Shown here one piece after another: positions 1 through 8,954 of a stretch of 64,000 bases of DNA. Below the pieces are notes generated by a model, which made no database searches, was not told where the DNA came from, and saw only the letters and a list, made by a program, of their open reading frames with translations. This stretch comes from DASUPK01 sp963821705 (GTDB taxonomy: Bacteria; Actinomycetota; Thermoleophilia; Solirubrobacterales; 70-9): assembly GCA_963821705.1 (NCBI GenBank), contig CAWGEV010000004.1, positions 234,652 to 298,651 on the forward strand. Direction: 5' to 3'. The position numbers and the translations under genes are program-made. Within the stretch, counting starts at the first letter, position 1. The number at the start of each line of letters is the position of its first letter.

Positions 1-2
1 GG

Positions 3-725
3 GTGGAGCTCATCACGAACGCCCGGCCCGCGGGCGTCCAGGCGGGCGGGGTCGCCCTTCACGATGGGCGGGTCATCCCCGCCGACCGCGTGGTCGCCTC
101 ACCGCGACTCACGGTGGCGCCGATCGAGGGAATCGAGCAGGGACCGGACGGCTTCATCGGAACCGACAGCTCGATGCGGGTCGAGCGCACGCCGCGGGTC
201 TACGCCGCCGGCGACGCGACCTGGTTCCCGATCAAGCAGGGAGGGCTGGCCGCCCAGCAGGCCGACGCGGCAGCCTCGGCCATCGCGTCCCTGGTCGACC
301 CGGACGTCTCCCTGGAGAAGTTCCAGCCCATGTTGCGGGGCGTCCTCCTCACCGGGGGAGCGCCCCGGTACCTGCGGGCGGCGGTGGGGCGGCGTGCGGC
401 CTCGTCGGCGGAAAGCCTCGCGCCGCTGTGGTGGCCGCCCGCCAAGGTCGCCGGAAGGCGTCTCGCCCCGTACCTGGCCAAGCGTGGCCTGCGGATTCCC
501 CTGGAGGATCTCGAGGCTCTCCACGGCGAAAGCCGGGGGGAGGCCGAGGATGATCAGCGGGAGGCCCTCGAGCTTGCGCTCGCCGCGGCCGACGCCGACG
601 CCCGCTGGAGCGACTACCGAGCCGCCCTTCGCTGGCTGGATGTCGCCCAGGAGCTCAACATCGCGCTGCCGGCCGAGTACGAACGGAAGCGCAGTGAGTG
701 GGAGGCCGAGGCCAGCCCTCGCTAG
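3..725 (+). CDS. FAD-dependent pyridine nucleotide-disulphide-type oxidoreductase, C-terminal part (partial)
   Basis: The reading frame is open from the left edge, so the 5' end lies outside the window. What remains is the C-terminal half of a two-dinucleotide-fold flavoprotein: an FAD-contacting YAAGDAT motif near residue 67, followed by a KQGGLAAQQAD stretch like that closing the FAD site in NDH-2 and sulphide:quinone reductase relatives. The last ~100 residues are acidic and helical and not diagnostic. The NAD(P)-binding half and any redox cysteines are missing from view, so the substrate cannot be named. It converges on the metallopeptidase gene, overlapping it by 4 bases. Confidence 0.75.
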   Translation: MELITNARPAGVQAGGVALHDGRVIPADRVVASPRLTVAPIEGIEQGPDGFIGTDSSMRVERTPRVYAAGDATWFPIKQGGLAAQQADAAASAIASLVDPDVSLEKFQPMLRGVLLTGGAPRYLRAAVGRRAASSAESLAPLWWPPAKVAGRRLAPYLAKRGLRIPLEDLEALHGESRGEAEDDQREALELALAAADADARWSDYRAALRWLDVAQELNIALPAEYERKRSEWEAEASPR

Positions 726-1627
726 ATGGCTCCCGAGAAGGTGTCACACGACTCGAGCTTCCCCGAGTCGAAGCCGGTCTGGAGCCAGTGCTCGCGCTGC
801 GCCGAGGTGCCGTGGGTGAAGCTCTCGGGGTCGATCCGGCCCTGCGCCTGGCTCTGGATCCGGTCGTCCCCCACGGCGGCCGCCGCGGTCAGGCCCTCCT
901 GGAGGTCGCCGCTCTCGAGGATCCCGCGGTCGTAGGTCGATCGCGCCCAGACGCCCGCCAGGCAGTCGGCCTGGAGCTCGAGCCGCACCGAGAGCGCGTT
1001 CGCGTCCCCGGGGTTGGCCTGGCTCTGCTGACGGACCCGCTGCTCGATCCCGAGCTCCTGCTGGACGTGATGGCCGATCTCGTGAGCGAGGACATAGGCC
1101 TGCGCGAAGTCTCCCGGCGCCTTGAAGCGCCGGTTGAGCTCATCGAAGAAGCCGAGGTCGATGTAGACCTTCTGATCGAGCGGGCAGTAGAACGGGCCCG
1201 TGGCCGAGCTGGCGAGGCCGCAGCCCGACTGGACCTGGTTGCGGAAGAGGACGAGCTTGGCCCGCTTGTGGGACTTGCCGGCCGCCTGGAACTCCTGCTT
1301 CCAGAACCCCTGGGCGTCGTCGAGGACGAAGGAGACGAACTGCACCTCCTTGTCCTCATTGGGGCTCCCTGGGACGGAGGAGCTCCCACTGCCCGTCTGG
1401 GGGACCTGGGGAAAGGCCGATCCCGGCCCGGGGACATCGAAGCCGCCTCCTCCCCCGCCCTTGATGAAGAGGAGGTAGACGACGACCAGCACGATGATCG
1501 TCCCGATTCCGCCACCGCCCATTCGCCCGATCGGGATGGGAAGGCCCCCCATGCCTCCTCCGCCGACACCTCCCTCGCCGCGCCGGTCCTCGACGTCGGC
1601 ACTGCGCCCACCGGGCCTCCACTTCAT
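722..1627 (-). CDS. YpfJ-type neutral zinc metallopeptidase, membrane-anchored
   Basis: About 301 residues. A glycine-rich N-terminus leads into one hydrophobic helix (about residues 42-55), then a low-complexity Gly/Pro/Ser linker and a catalytic domain. The zinc site is plain: an HEIGHH motif near residue 185 (HExxH) and a downstream LELQADC that supplies the third ligand region, as in the YpfJ/zinc-metallopeptidase family. The domain probably faces the outside of the membrane; natural substrates of the family are poorly known. Its ATG overlaps the cydB stop (ATGA), so it is co-transcribed with cydAB as the last gene of the long minus-strand run. Confidence 0.88.
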   Translation of the reverse strand: MKWRPGGRSADVEDRRGEGGVGGGGMGGLPIPIGRMGGGGIGTIIVLVVVYLLFIKGGGGGGFDVPGPGSAFPQVPQTGSGSSSVPGSPNEDKEVQFVSFVLDDAQGFWKQEFQAAGKSHKRAKLVLFRNQVQSGCGLASSATGPFYCPLDQKVYIDLGFFDELNRRFKAPGDFAQAYVLAHEIGHHVQQELGIEQRVRQQSQANPGDANALSVRLELQADCLAGVWARSTYDRGILESGDLQEGLTAAAAVGDDRIQSQAQGRIDPESFTHGTSAQREHWLQTGFDSGKLESCDTFSGAI

Positions 1628-2658
1628 GCCTGGGGCGGCGCGCTGGCCTCGCTGGCCTCGTAGCTGTCGAGCGTCCTACGCTGCGAGAGCACATAGAGCA
1701 GGATCAACGATGGGACGCACGTCACGGCCGCGATCCCGAAGACTACGATTACCTCGGTCAGCGTCGCTGAGGCCCCGGCCGCCTGCGAAATCTTCAGCGA
1801 GGTCGGGAGCATGTAAGGGAACGCCGCCGCGAAGTAGCCCCAGATCATCGCGACGCCGGCCCCAACCGCGGCCACCCGCAGGCCCCTGTGGCGGCGGGCG
1901 ACGAGCAGGCCCAGGGCGGTCAGGCCGCAGATGCCGGACAGGATTACCAGCGCGATCCCGGGCCACGAGGTGAGGCCGTCGTAGATGAAGCGGCCGTCCT
2001 GGTGGAGGGCGATCACCCCAACCACCGCCAGTGCGCCGGCCACGACCGCCGCGACAAGCGCCCGCGTGGCGAAGTAGTCCCGCAGCTCCTCGTCCCCGGC
2101 CGCGCCGGAGTCCCGAACCAGGAAGACGGCCGCCGTGTAGGCCGCGACCACGACGAACAGCGCTCCGGTGACGAGGGGCAGGAAGCCTGTCCAGCTCCCG
2201 GTCGGGTCGCCGTCTCCGGCGGCCGGGACCTCACCCGAGGCGATCGCGCCGACGACGGTCCCCATGAAGAACGGCGTCAGGAGCGAGGCGAACCCGAACA
2301 CCCGCGTAGCGGGCTCCTGCACCGGGCCCGGAAGGGCGTGGCGGAAGGCGAAGCCGGATCCCCGCAGCACGATCCCGAGGGCGGCCAGCGCCAGCGGGAT
2401 GTAGAGGGTGGTCATGATCGCCGAGAAAGCGCTGGGGAACGCCGTCCAGAGCACCACGAGGATGAAGATGAGCCAGACGTGGTTGGCTTCCCAGACGGGC
2501 CCGATCGAGCGATCGATCTGGGCGCGAACCCGTTCAGCGCGATCGCCGCGCCCGGCGAGCAGGTCCCAGACACCGGCGCCGAAGTCGGCGCCGCCGAAGA
2601 TCGCGTAGAGCGTGACCCCGGTCCAGAGAATCGCCGCGCAGACGTCGGCGGTGCTCAT
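1624..2658 (-). CDS. cydB: Cytochrome bd-type quinol oxidase subunit II
   Basis: 344 residues, almost entirely transmembrane helices, matching CydB in length and hydropathy. The N-terminus has the family's YAIFGGADFGAG stretch and then the PVWEANHVWLI motif near residue 55, both typical of CydB. It pairs with CydA to form the quinol:O2 oxidoreductase of the cytoplasmic membrane, which does not pump protons. An open frame continues upstream of this ATG inside cydA, but the chosen start (ATGA overlap with the cydA stop) fits the family N-terminus. It also overlaps the downstream peptidase gene by 4 bases. Confidence 0.95.
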   Translation of the reverse strand: MSTADVCAAILWTGVTLYAIFGGADFGAGVWDLLAGRGDRAERVRAQIDRSIGPVWEANHVWLIFILVVLWTAFPSAFSAIMTTLYIPLALAALGIVLRGSGFAFRHALPGPVQEPATRVFGFASLLTPFFMGTVVGAIASGEVPAAGDGDPTGSWTGFLPLVTGALFVVVAAYTAAVFLVRDSGAAGDEELRDYFATRALVAAVVAGALAVVGVIALHQDGRFIYDGLTSWPGIALVILSGICGLTALGLLVARRHRGLRVAAVGAGVAMIWGYFAAAFPYMLPTSLKISQAAGASATLTEVIVVFGIAAVTCVPSLILLYVLSQRRTLDSYEASEASAPPQA

Positions 2659-4055
2659 GTGGGTGCCCCCGACACCGGCTTGGCGGGAGGCGGCGGGCTG
2701 TAGGGGATCTCTCCCTCCTCCGGCTTGCCCTCCTGCCAGCGCTCCGAGAGTCCGCGAAGCACGACGACCGCGATCGCACCGAGCGCAGCGTAGATCGCCA
2801 GCGTTATGCCGAAAACCCACCAGATCCCCTGCGCCGGCGTCACCGCCTGCGAGGTGCGCATGTAGCCGTTGACGATCCAGGGCTGGCGTCCCACCTCCGT
2901 CACGATCCAGCCGCACTCCAGCGCCACCACAGTCGCGATGCCCGAGATCGCGACGGCGCGCAGGAACCACTTCGTCTTCGGCAGGTCCCTCTTCCGGAAC
3001 CAGGCGATCGCGTACCAGAGGGCCAGCAGGATCAGCAGGCTCGCGACACCCACCATGGTGTCGAAGCTGAGATGAAGCATCGTCAGGGCCGGTGGCTGCT
3101 CGTTCTTCGGGATCTGGTTGAGGCCTGTTACGTCGGTGGACTTGCTGAACCCGACCAGATACGAGTCGAGACCCGGGATCCCGATCCCGCCCTTGACCTG
3201 GCCGTCGACGCAGCGACCGCCGAGATACTCGGTCTGGTCCGGGCCGCCCTTGTAGATGCACTCCATGCCGGCGAACTTGGCGGGCTGGTCGTTGGCGATG
3301 GCACGAGCGGCTGTGTCTCCCACCAGGAACTGGAACGGGGCCGCGATCGCCGCCACCGTCAGGGGGATGATCAGACCGAGCCGGTGGTAGCGATCCCGCT
3401 TCCCGCGCAGCATGCCGACCGCATAGATGGAGGCGAGCAGGAATCCGGTGACCATGTAGGCGGCCAACAGCATGTGCAGGAACTCGTAGCCGGCGGCCGA
3501 GTTAGTGAGCACCTCGAGTGGCTTGACGTCGGTGACCTTCCCCGCGCTGTCGAGGGTGAAGCCCTGGGGCTGGTTCATCCAGGAGTTGGCGGCGATCACG
3601 GAGAAGGCGCCCCCCACGCCGGAGATGACGATGGGGACCGCCGCCCACATGTGAGCCTTCGGCGAGAGCCGGTCCCAGCCGTAGATGTAGATCGCGATGA
3701 AGATCGCCTCCAGGAAGAAGAAGATCCCCTCGATGGCGAAGGCGACCCCGAAGGCGTCGCCGAAGCGGTCCATGAAGCGCGGCCAGAGCAGCCCGAACTC
3801 GAAGGTGAGGACGGTTCCGCTGACGGCGCCGACGGCGAACATCACCGCCACCGCCTTGGACCAGTTGCGCGCCAGGCGGAGCGCGTCGGGATCGTTCTTC
3901 CTCCGCCCCCGCCACTCGGCGAGCAGCATCATCGCCGGGAACGCCACGCCGAAGCAGGCGAGGACGATGTGGAAGCCCAGGGTGAAGCCCATCTGGCTTC
4001 GCGCCGCCAGCAGGTTGGACGAGGTGTCCGCCAGCAGGGAAATGGACGAGGTCAT
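2655..4055 (-). CDS. cydA: Cytochrome bd-type quinol oxidase subunit I
   Basis: 466 residues with about nine transmembrane helices. Landmarks of the heme-bearing subunit are visible: a heme-ligand histidine at residue 29 in GFTLGFHIV, a glutamate-rich helix FAIEGIFFFLEA (the proton/heme acidic pair), and GWIVTEVGRQPW near residue 385. The periplasmic Q-loop region carries a CIYKGG...GGRC pair of cysteines. The enzyme oxidises quinol and reduces O2 to water, usually with high oxygen affinity. First gene of a cydA-cydB-peptidase unit; 70 bases separate it from the upstream cyclase gene, so it may have its own promoter or read through from the sugar-oxidation genes. Confidence 0.95.
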   Translation of the reverse strand: MTSSISLLADTSSNLLAARSQMGFTLGFHIVLACFGVAFPAMMLLAEWRGRRKNDPDALRLARNWSKAVAVMFAVGAVSGTVLTFEFGLLWPRFMDRFGDAFGVAFAIEGIFFFLEAIFIAIYIYGWDRLSPKAHMWAAVPIVISGVGGAFSVIAANSWMNQPQGFTLDSAGKVTDVKPLEVLTNSAAGYEFLHMLLAAYMVTGFLLASIYAVGMLRGKRDRYHRLGLIIPLTVAAIAAPFQFLVGDTAARAIANDQPAKFAGMECIYKGGPDQTEYLGGRCVDGQVKGGIGIPGLDSYLVGFSKSTDVTGLNQIPKNEQPPALTMLHLSFDTMVGVASLLILLALWYAIAWFRKRDLPKTKWFLRAVAISGIATVVALECGWIVTEVGRQPWIVNGYMRTSQAVTPAQGIWWVFGITLAIYAALGAIAVVVLRGLSERWQEGKPEEGEIPYSPPPPAKPVSGAPT

Positions 4056-4125
4056 CGGCCCTCATCCCCTTGACGAGGATTGACGCCGTCAGCCATCGGC
4101 TGGAGCCTATCCCTCCGCGATGCGG

Positions 4126-5064
4126 TCACAAGATCGCCACCGGGTTCAAGGGCGACCCCGTCCCGCCGGTGATACGGAGCGGCGCTCCGACGAAGAGGAA
4201 CTCCCACCGACCGGACCGCTCGCAGGCCGGCACCAGCTCCCCGAAGTCGAGGTAGTCCAGCAGGTGGATCCCCATCGCGTTCAGCGCCAGCGCGTGGATC
4301 GGGAAGTCCACGCCCTCGGTGGTGCTCGGCGCGGTGTCGCTGTTGCCGTCGGAGCCCAGCGCCGCCACGCCGCGCTCGGACAGGAAGGCCGCGCAGCTCG
4401 GATGCAGTCCCGCCTTCGCGTTCGGCGTGTCCCAGGGGTCGAGCTCCCTCAGACGGCGAGAGTGGCCGGTCCTCACCAGCAGGATGTCCCCCTCCCCGAC
4501 CGAGGCACCCTCGGCGCCCTCGGCCGCCTCCAGGTCATCGATGAAGACGTGCTCGCCCGGCTCGAGCCATTCCACGCCGCGAGCCCGGGGAACGTCGAGC
4601 AGCACGCCGCGGCCGACGAGCCCGTCCTTGAGCACCTCGATGGTCTCCACGCTCGCGCCATCCGCGTCGACCGAGTCGCTCGTCCTGTCGTTATAGAGCG
4701 TCCCCTCCCAGGCCACGTGGCAGAGCGCGTCGATGTGGCTGTGGGAGTCGTTGTGGTAGTCGACCCCCACATAGTCCTTGGCGAACCGCAGGGTTCCCGA
4801 GCCGATGTCCTGGTCCGCCAGCATCGTCATGTGGTGGTCCGCCGGCTGGGGGTTGTCGGGCTCGCGCTCGGTGTTGAGCGGACGGCTGATCGAGACAGTC
4901 TCCCCCGTCCTGACAAGTCCGGCCGCGGCCGCCACCCGGTCCGGCGTCAGCAGGTTCAACGCACCCCGCTCGTCCTGGGGCCCCCAGCGGCCCCAGTTCG
5001 AGACCCGCTGAAACAACTCGCGAAACTCCTCGGCCGACATCTCGATCGCGGCGTCCTTGGACAT
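4126..5064 (-). CDS. Cyclase-family (kynurenine formamidase-like) metal-dependent hydrolase
   Basis: 312 residues. The family metal site appears as HNDSHSHIDALCH around residues 103-115 (variant of HxGTHxDxxxH), followed by a DILLVRTGHSRR stretch and an aspartate-rich GSDGNSDTAPS region. Members of this fold hydrolyse amides or lactones, kynurenine formamidase being the best known. No kynurenine pathway gene is nearby; the neighbours (aldose epimerase, GMC dehydrogenase) suggest instead a lactone or sugar-derived substrate, which is inference only. Its ATG overlaps the epimerase stop by one base (TGATG), so translation is probably coupled. Confidence 0.82.
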   Translation of the reverse strand: MSKDAAIEMSAEEFRELFQRVSNWGRWGPQDERGALNLLTPDRVAAAAGLVRTGETVSISRPLNTEREPDNPQPADHHMTMLADQDIGSGTLRFAKDYVGVDYHNDSHSHIDALCHVAWEGTLYNDRTSDSVDADGASVETIEVLKDGLVGRGVLLDVPRARGVEWLEPGEHVFIDDLEAAEGAEGASVGEGDILLVRTGHSRRLRELDPWDTPNAKAGLHPSCAAFLSERGVAALGSDGNSDTAPSTTEGVDFPIHALALNAMGIHLLDYLDFGELVPACERSGRWEFLFVGAPLRITGGTGSPLNPVAIL

Positions 5065-6005
5065 CAGCCCTCCACCCGGATCGTGAACTCGGCCCGATGG
5101 CTCTCGCCGACCGGCACAAGCGCCAGATCGGAGCCGCCCTCGACCAACGCGTTGGTTGGAGCCGTCATCGGCTCGAGGGCGACCACATGGTCGTCCGCGG
5201 GCGCGTAGACCTGCGTGCGGGGGTAGCCCTCTCCCAGCGAGACCTCGATGCGCCTTCCTCCCCCGGTCAGGGCCATGGGCGCCGAGTTCGCCGGGGCCAC
5301 GTACCCGTCGTCGAACGTGCGCGTGCCGAGCTGTCCACGCTCGATCTGCACTTCCTCGCGCGCCCCGGTGGGGATCATCCGATCGTCGAGCTCGAGGCGC
5401 TCCGTCACCGGGACTTCGATGACCCAGTCGCGGCGGGCGATCCCGGGAAGCTGGAAGTACGGGTGGTAGCCAAACGCCACGGGCACCTCCACCCCGCCCG
5501 ACGCCCGCACCACCGTCTCGATCCTGATGGTCCCGTCGGCCAGGCTCACCTCGATCGCGACCTCGTGGGGAAATGGAAACGCCTCGAGCAGCTCGGGGTG
5601 GGCGCCGAAGTCGAAGACGGCCGCCAGCGTTCCGCCCGCATCGGTCGCCTCATGCCGCTCCACTTTCCACCCGGAAGCGGCGGCGAGCAATCCGTGGATC
5701 GGCAATCCAGCGGGATCGCTCGCGACCAGATCGGGGTGGGCGTCCAGGTTCACCTCTCGCCCGGCGACCTCGAAGCGGCGGCTGGAGAGCCTGTTTGCCC
5801 ACGGGTAGAGCAGCGGGATCCCCATCGTGGAGCGATTCGCGACGTAGTGGGCTAGGCCGCCGCGCTGACCGAGCAGCTCCTCCCCGCGGTGCCGCAGCGA
5901 GCAGCCCACCATCCCCGCATCGGGGACGAACGCCGCCTCGATCTCGCCCTCCTCCGACGACAGGGTCAGAGCCTCGAAGCCGTCGACCTGGCGCGAACCG
6001 ATCAT
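5064..6005 (-). CDS. Aldose 1-epimerase (mutarotase) family protein
   Basis: 313 residues with the galactose-mutarotase beta-sandwich signature: substrate histidines in IHGLL (near residue 104) and FGYHPYF (near 178), and the catalytic-base glutamate in ALEPMTAPTNA near residue 280. The reaction is interconversion of alpha and beta anomers of glucose or a related aldose in the cytoplasm. It lies between NDH-2 (ATGA overlap upstream) and the cyclase gene. This placement fits a role in presenting the right anomer of glucose, freed by the upstream GH15 enzyme, to a dehydrogenase. Substrate preference cannot be read from the sequence. Confidence 0.88.
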   Translation of the reverse strand: MIGSRQVDGFEALTLSSEEGEIEAAFVPDAGMVGCSLRHRGEELLGQRGGLAHYVANRSTMGIPLLYPWANRLSSRRFEVAGREVNLDAHPDLVASDPAGLPIHGLLAAASGWKVERHEATDAGGTLAAVFDFGAHPELLEAFPFPHEVAIEVSLADGTIRIETVVRASGGVEVPVAFGYHPYFQLPGIARRDWVIEVPVTERLELDDRMIPTGAREEVQIERGQLGTRTFDDGYVAPANSAPMALTGGGRRIEVSLGEGYPRTQVYAPADDHVVALEPMTAPTNALVEGGSDLALVPVGESHRAEFTIRVEG

Positions 6006-7375
6006 TCGGGCGTTTCGCCCTCGGGCTGCTTGGACTCCTCCTCGCCGGTCAGCGACAGGAGGAAGGGGCGGCCACCCGCCTTCTCGATGGCCACCCGGCC
6101 GATGATCTGCTGCATGGTGATCGTCCGCTGGGGGCGGCTGTTACCGATGAAGGTGATCGCCCACCGCGGCAGCGTCGCGAGACGGTTCTTGAAGCCGGTC
6201 ATGAAGGCGAGATGGACGAAGAGCCAGGCCATCCATCCCAGGAACCCCGAGAGGCGAATCCCCTTGAAGCTGACGACCGCATTGAAGCGCGAGATCGTGG
6301 CCATGCTGCCGAGGTCCCGGTACTTGAAGGGCTTCCCCTCCTTCCCGCTCAGCCGGCGCTTGATGGTGCTGGATGCGTGGATGCCCTGCTGCATCGCCAC
6401 CTCCGCGACCCCGGGCAGGTCGTCCATGGCCATCATGTCGCCGATCGCGAACACCTCGGGATGACCCGGGATGGTGCAGTCGGGCAGCACCTCGATTCGC
6501 CCGGCCCGATCGCATTCCGCGCCGGAATCGTCGGCCAGCATCCGTGCGAGCGGAGACGCCTGGACGCCGGCCGCCCACACCTTCGTTCCCGCCTCGATCC
6601 GCTGCTCGGTATCGCCCGACTTGACGACGACGCCGTTGCGGTCGACAGACGTGACGATGCTCTCCGTGTGGACCTCCACACCAAGGTGCTCGAGACCCTG
6701 GGCGCCCTTCGAAGAGAGGCGGTTTCCAAATCCCGCCAGCACCTCCTTCCCCCCGTCGAAGAGCAGGATCCGGGCTGAGGTCGAATCGATCTCCCGGAAG
6801 TCGTCCTTGAGCACCCGTCTCGACAGCTCGGCGATCTGGCCGGCGATCTCGACTCCGGTCGGACCGCCTCCGACGACCACGAAGGTGAGCCAGCCCTTCC
6901 GTCGCTCCGGGTCGCGCTCGAGCTCGGCCATCTCGAATGCCCCGAGGATCCTTCCCCTCAGCTCGAGCGCGTCGTTGATCGTCTTCATTCCGGGCGCCCA
7001 GCGCGAGAACTCGTCGTGGCCGAAGTAGGACTGGCCAGCGCCCGCCGCCACGATCAGGCTGTCGTAGGGGAGCTCGAAGAACACCCCATCGGGCTGCATC
7101 ACCGTCACGGCTCGCCCATCCAGATCGAACTTGGACACCTCAGCGAGCTCGACCTCGATGTTCCGGTGCCGGTGAAGCACCCCGCGCAACGGCGGGGCGA
7201 TCTCTCCCTCGGAGAGGATTCCGGTCGCCACCTGGTAGAGAAGGGGCTGAAAGAGGTGATGGTTGACGCGGTCCACCAGGGTGATCTGGACCGGCGCCCG
7301 GCGCAGGGCGCGTGCCGCGAACAGGCCGCCGAACCCTCCCCCCACGATCACGACTCGATGGGGATCGGAGGTCAC
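6002..7375 (-). CDS. ndh: Type II NADH:quinone oxidoreductase
   Basis: 457 residues. Two Rossmann motifs are present: GGGFGGLFAA at the N-terminus (FAD) and VVVGGGPTGVEIAGQ near residue 165 (NADH). The FAD-site AIGDMMAM and the AMQQGIHA stretch (quinone-site region) follow, and a C-terminal amphipathic/hydrophobic region (LGWMAWLFVHLAFM) should attach it to the inner face of the membrane. It transfers electrons from NADH to quinone without proton pumping, feeding the bd oxidase encoded downstream on the same strand. It lies 25 bases after the GMC gene and overlaps the epimerase start (ATGA). Confidence 0.93.
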   Translation of the reverse strand: MTSDPHRVVIVGGGFGGLFAARALRRAPVQITLVDRVNHHLFQPLLYQVATGILSEGEIAPPLRGVLHRHRNIEVELAEVSKFDLDGRAVTVMQPDGVFFELPYDSLIVAAGAGQSYFGHDEFSRWAPGMKTINDALELRGRILGAFEMAELERDPERRKGWLTFVVVGGGPTGVEIAGQIAELSRRVLKDDFREIDSTSARILLFDGGKEVLAGFGNRLSSKGAQGLEHLGVEVHTESIVTSVDRNGVVVKSGDTEQRIEAGTKVWAAGVQASPLARMLADDSGAECDRAGRIEVLPDCTIPGHPEVFAIGDMMAMDDLPGVAEVAMQQGIHASSTIKRRLSGKEGKPFKYRDLGSMATISRFNAVVSFKGIRLSGFLGWMAWLFVHLAFMTGFKNRLATLPRWAITFIGNSRPQRTITMQQIIGRVAIEKAGGRPFLLSLTGEEESKQPEGETPE

Positions 7376-7400
7376 TGTCTATCGGTCGGGAGCGGCCGGC

Positions 7401-8954
7401 CTACGCGCCCAGGCGCTCAAGCAGGTGGTCCCCCACCCGGATCGCGTTCGCCATCGCCGTCAGCGCCGGATTGACCGCTCCGATGCTCGGGAAGAAGCTG
7501 GTGTCGACGACATAGAGATTGTCGAGCTCGTGCGCCTTGCAGTTCGTGTCGAGCACCGATTCGGCGGGGTCGGCTCCGAACCGGCAGGTTCCGGCCTGAT
7601 GGGCGACTCCCGCCACCGGGATCTCGTTCTTCAGGTAGGCGTGATGCGGAAGAAGGTGGCCCTCGTGCATGCCGATCTCGCCCAGCATGGACTTGAGCTT
7701 CTCGTAGAGCTCGCCCTTCGGTCCCTCGTTCGAGTAGCTGTAGGCGATCTTCACCCGTCCATCCTCGCCTAGCGTGACTCGGTTCTCCGGCTTCGGCAGG
7801 TCCTCCGTCGAGAGCCAGAAGTCCACAGCATGTGTGGCGACTGTTTCGAGCGACCAATCCGGGGCGAACTTCGTCTCCCCCGGCTTCTCGCCGCGGAACA
7901 TCGGGGCCTGCGACTTGCCGACCATCTGGATGTTGCCGAGCGGGTGATCGAACTCCTTACCCGCCAGGTAGAAGTCGTTCAAGCCGAGCGTCTTCTGGAA
8001 GACGGTCGGGTTGGGCTCCTTCGAGAGCGCGAGCACGGCCTGACTGTTGTGGAACATGTAGTTGCGACCGACCTGGTCGGACCCGTTCGCCAAGCCGTTC
8101 GGGTGCTTGTCATTTGCCGATGCAAGCAAGAGCCTGGCCGAGTTGGCGGCGCCACAGGAGACGACGACGACGTCCGCGCTGTGGGTCTCGGTCTCTCCCT
8201 CGCCCTCCACCACCACCCCCGTGACCTCGGTGCCGTCGGGGTTCGTCTCGAGGGACTGCGCCGTCGCATTGGTGAGCAGCGTGACGTTTTCGTGCTCGAG
8301 GGCCGGCCGCACGGCCATCACCTCCGCGTCCGACTTGGCCTGGACCAGGCACGGGAACCCGTCGCAGTCCTGGCAGCGCACGCAGCGGCTGTGAGGCATG
8401 TCGTCCTCGTTGAGCAGAACGCCGCAAGGAGCGTGGAACGGCTGGTACCCGGCGGCGGCCAAGTCGTCCGCCAGCTGCTGGATTCGCGGCTCATGCGACA
8501 CGGCCGGGTGCGGATATGGGGCGCTCGCCGGCGGCTCCGTCGGGTCCTCACCTCGGGCGCCACGTACCTCGTAGAGCTGCTCGGCCCTGGTGTAGAAGGG
8601 TTCCATCTCCTCATATGAGATGGGCCAAGCGGGCGAGACGCCATCGGCGTGCTCGAGCTCTCCGAAATCCTCTACCCGTAGGCGGTACAGCGCGGCACCG
8701 TACATCTTGGTGGCGCCGCCGACGAAGTAGTGGACCTGCGGCGCGAACTCGTCGCCGTTCTCGTCGTACCAGGTGTCCTCCGACTGGTAGCGCCCGTCGA
8801 CGAAGACGTCCTGGGCAAGCCAGTTCTGCGGCTCGCGGGGCAGCCAATCGCCGCGCTCCAGCAGGAGGATCTTCTTGCCGGACGGCGCCAGCTGGTGGAC
8901 GAGGGTGCCGCCGCCCGCGCCGCTGCCGATCACGATCACGTCGTAGTCGCTCAA
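7401..8954 (-). CDS. GMC-family FAD oxidoreductase with a four-cysteine motif
   Basis: 517 residues. The FAD-binding GSGAGGGTL motif is at residue 11, and the GMC active-site pair is visible near the C-terminus: a histidine in AHQAGTCRFG and an asparagine in IGAVNPALTAMANA. An unusual cluster, CVRCQDCDGFPC, lies near residue 190. Similar cysteine sets in bacterial FAD-glucose dehydrogenase carry an Fe-S cluster that passes electrons on, so this protein may be a dehydrogenase rather than an oxidase. The neighbours (GH15, mutarotase, NDH-2) suggest glucose or another sugar or polyol as substrate; that is inference. It overlaps the GH15 gene (ATGA). No signal peptide is seen. Confidence 0.88.
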   Translation of the reverse strand: MSDYDVIVIGSGAGGGTLVHQLAPSGKKILLLERGDWLPREPQNWLAQDVFVDGRYQSEDTWYDENGDEFAPQVHYFVGGATKMYGAALYRLRVEDFGELEHADGVSPAWPISYEEMEPFYTRAEQLYEVRGARGEDPTEPPASAPYPHPAVSHEPRIQQLADDLAAAGYQPFHAPCGVLLNEDDMPHSRCVRCQDCDGFPCLVQAKSDAEVMAVRPALEHENVTLLTNATAQSLETNPDGTEVTGVVVEGEGETETHSADVVVVSCGAANSARLLLASANDKHPNGLANGSDQVGRNYMFHNSQAVLALSKEPNPTVFQKTLGLNDFYLAGKEFDHPLGNIQMVGKSQAPMFRGEKPGETKFAPDWSLETVATHAVDFWLSTEDLPKPENRVTLGEDGRVKIAYSYSNEGPKGELYEKLKSMLGEIGMHEGHLLPHHAYLKNEIPVAGVAHQAGTCRFGADPAESVLDTNCKAHELDNLYVVDTSFFPSIGAVNPALTAMANAIRVGDHLLERLGA

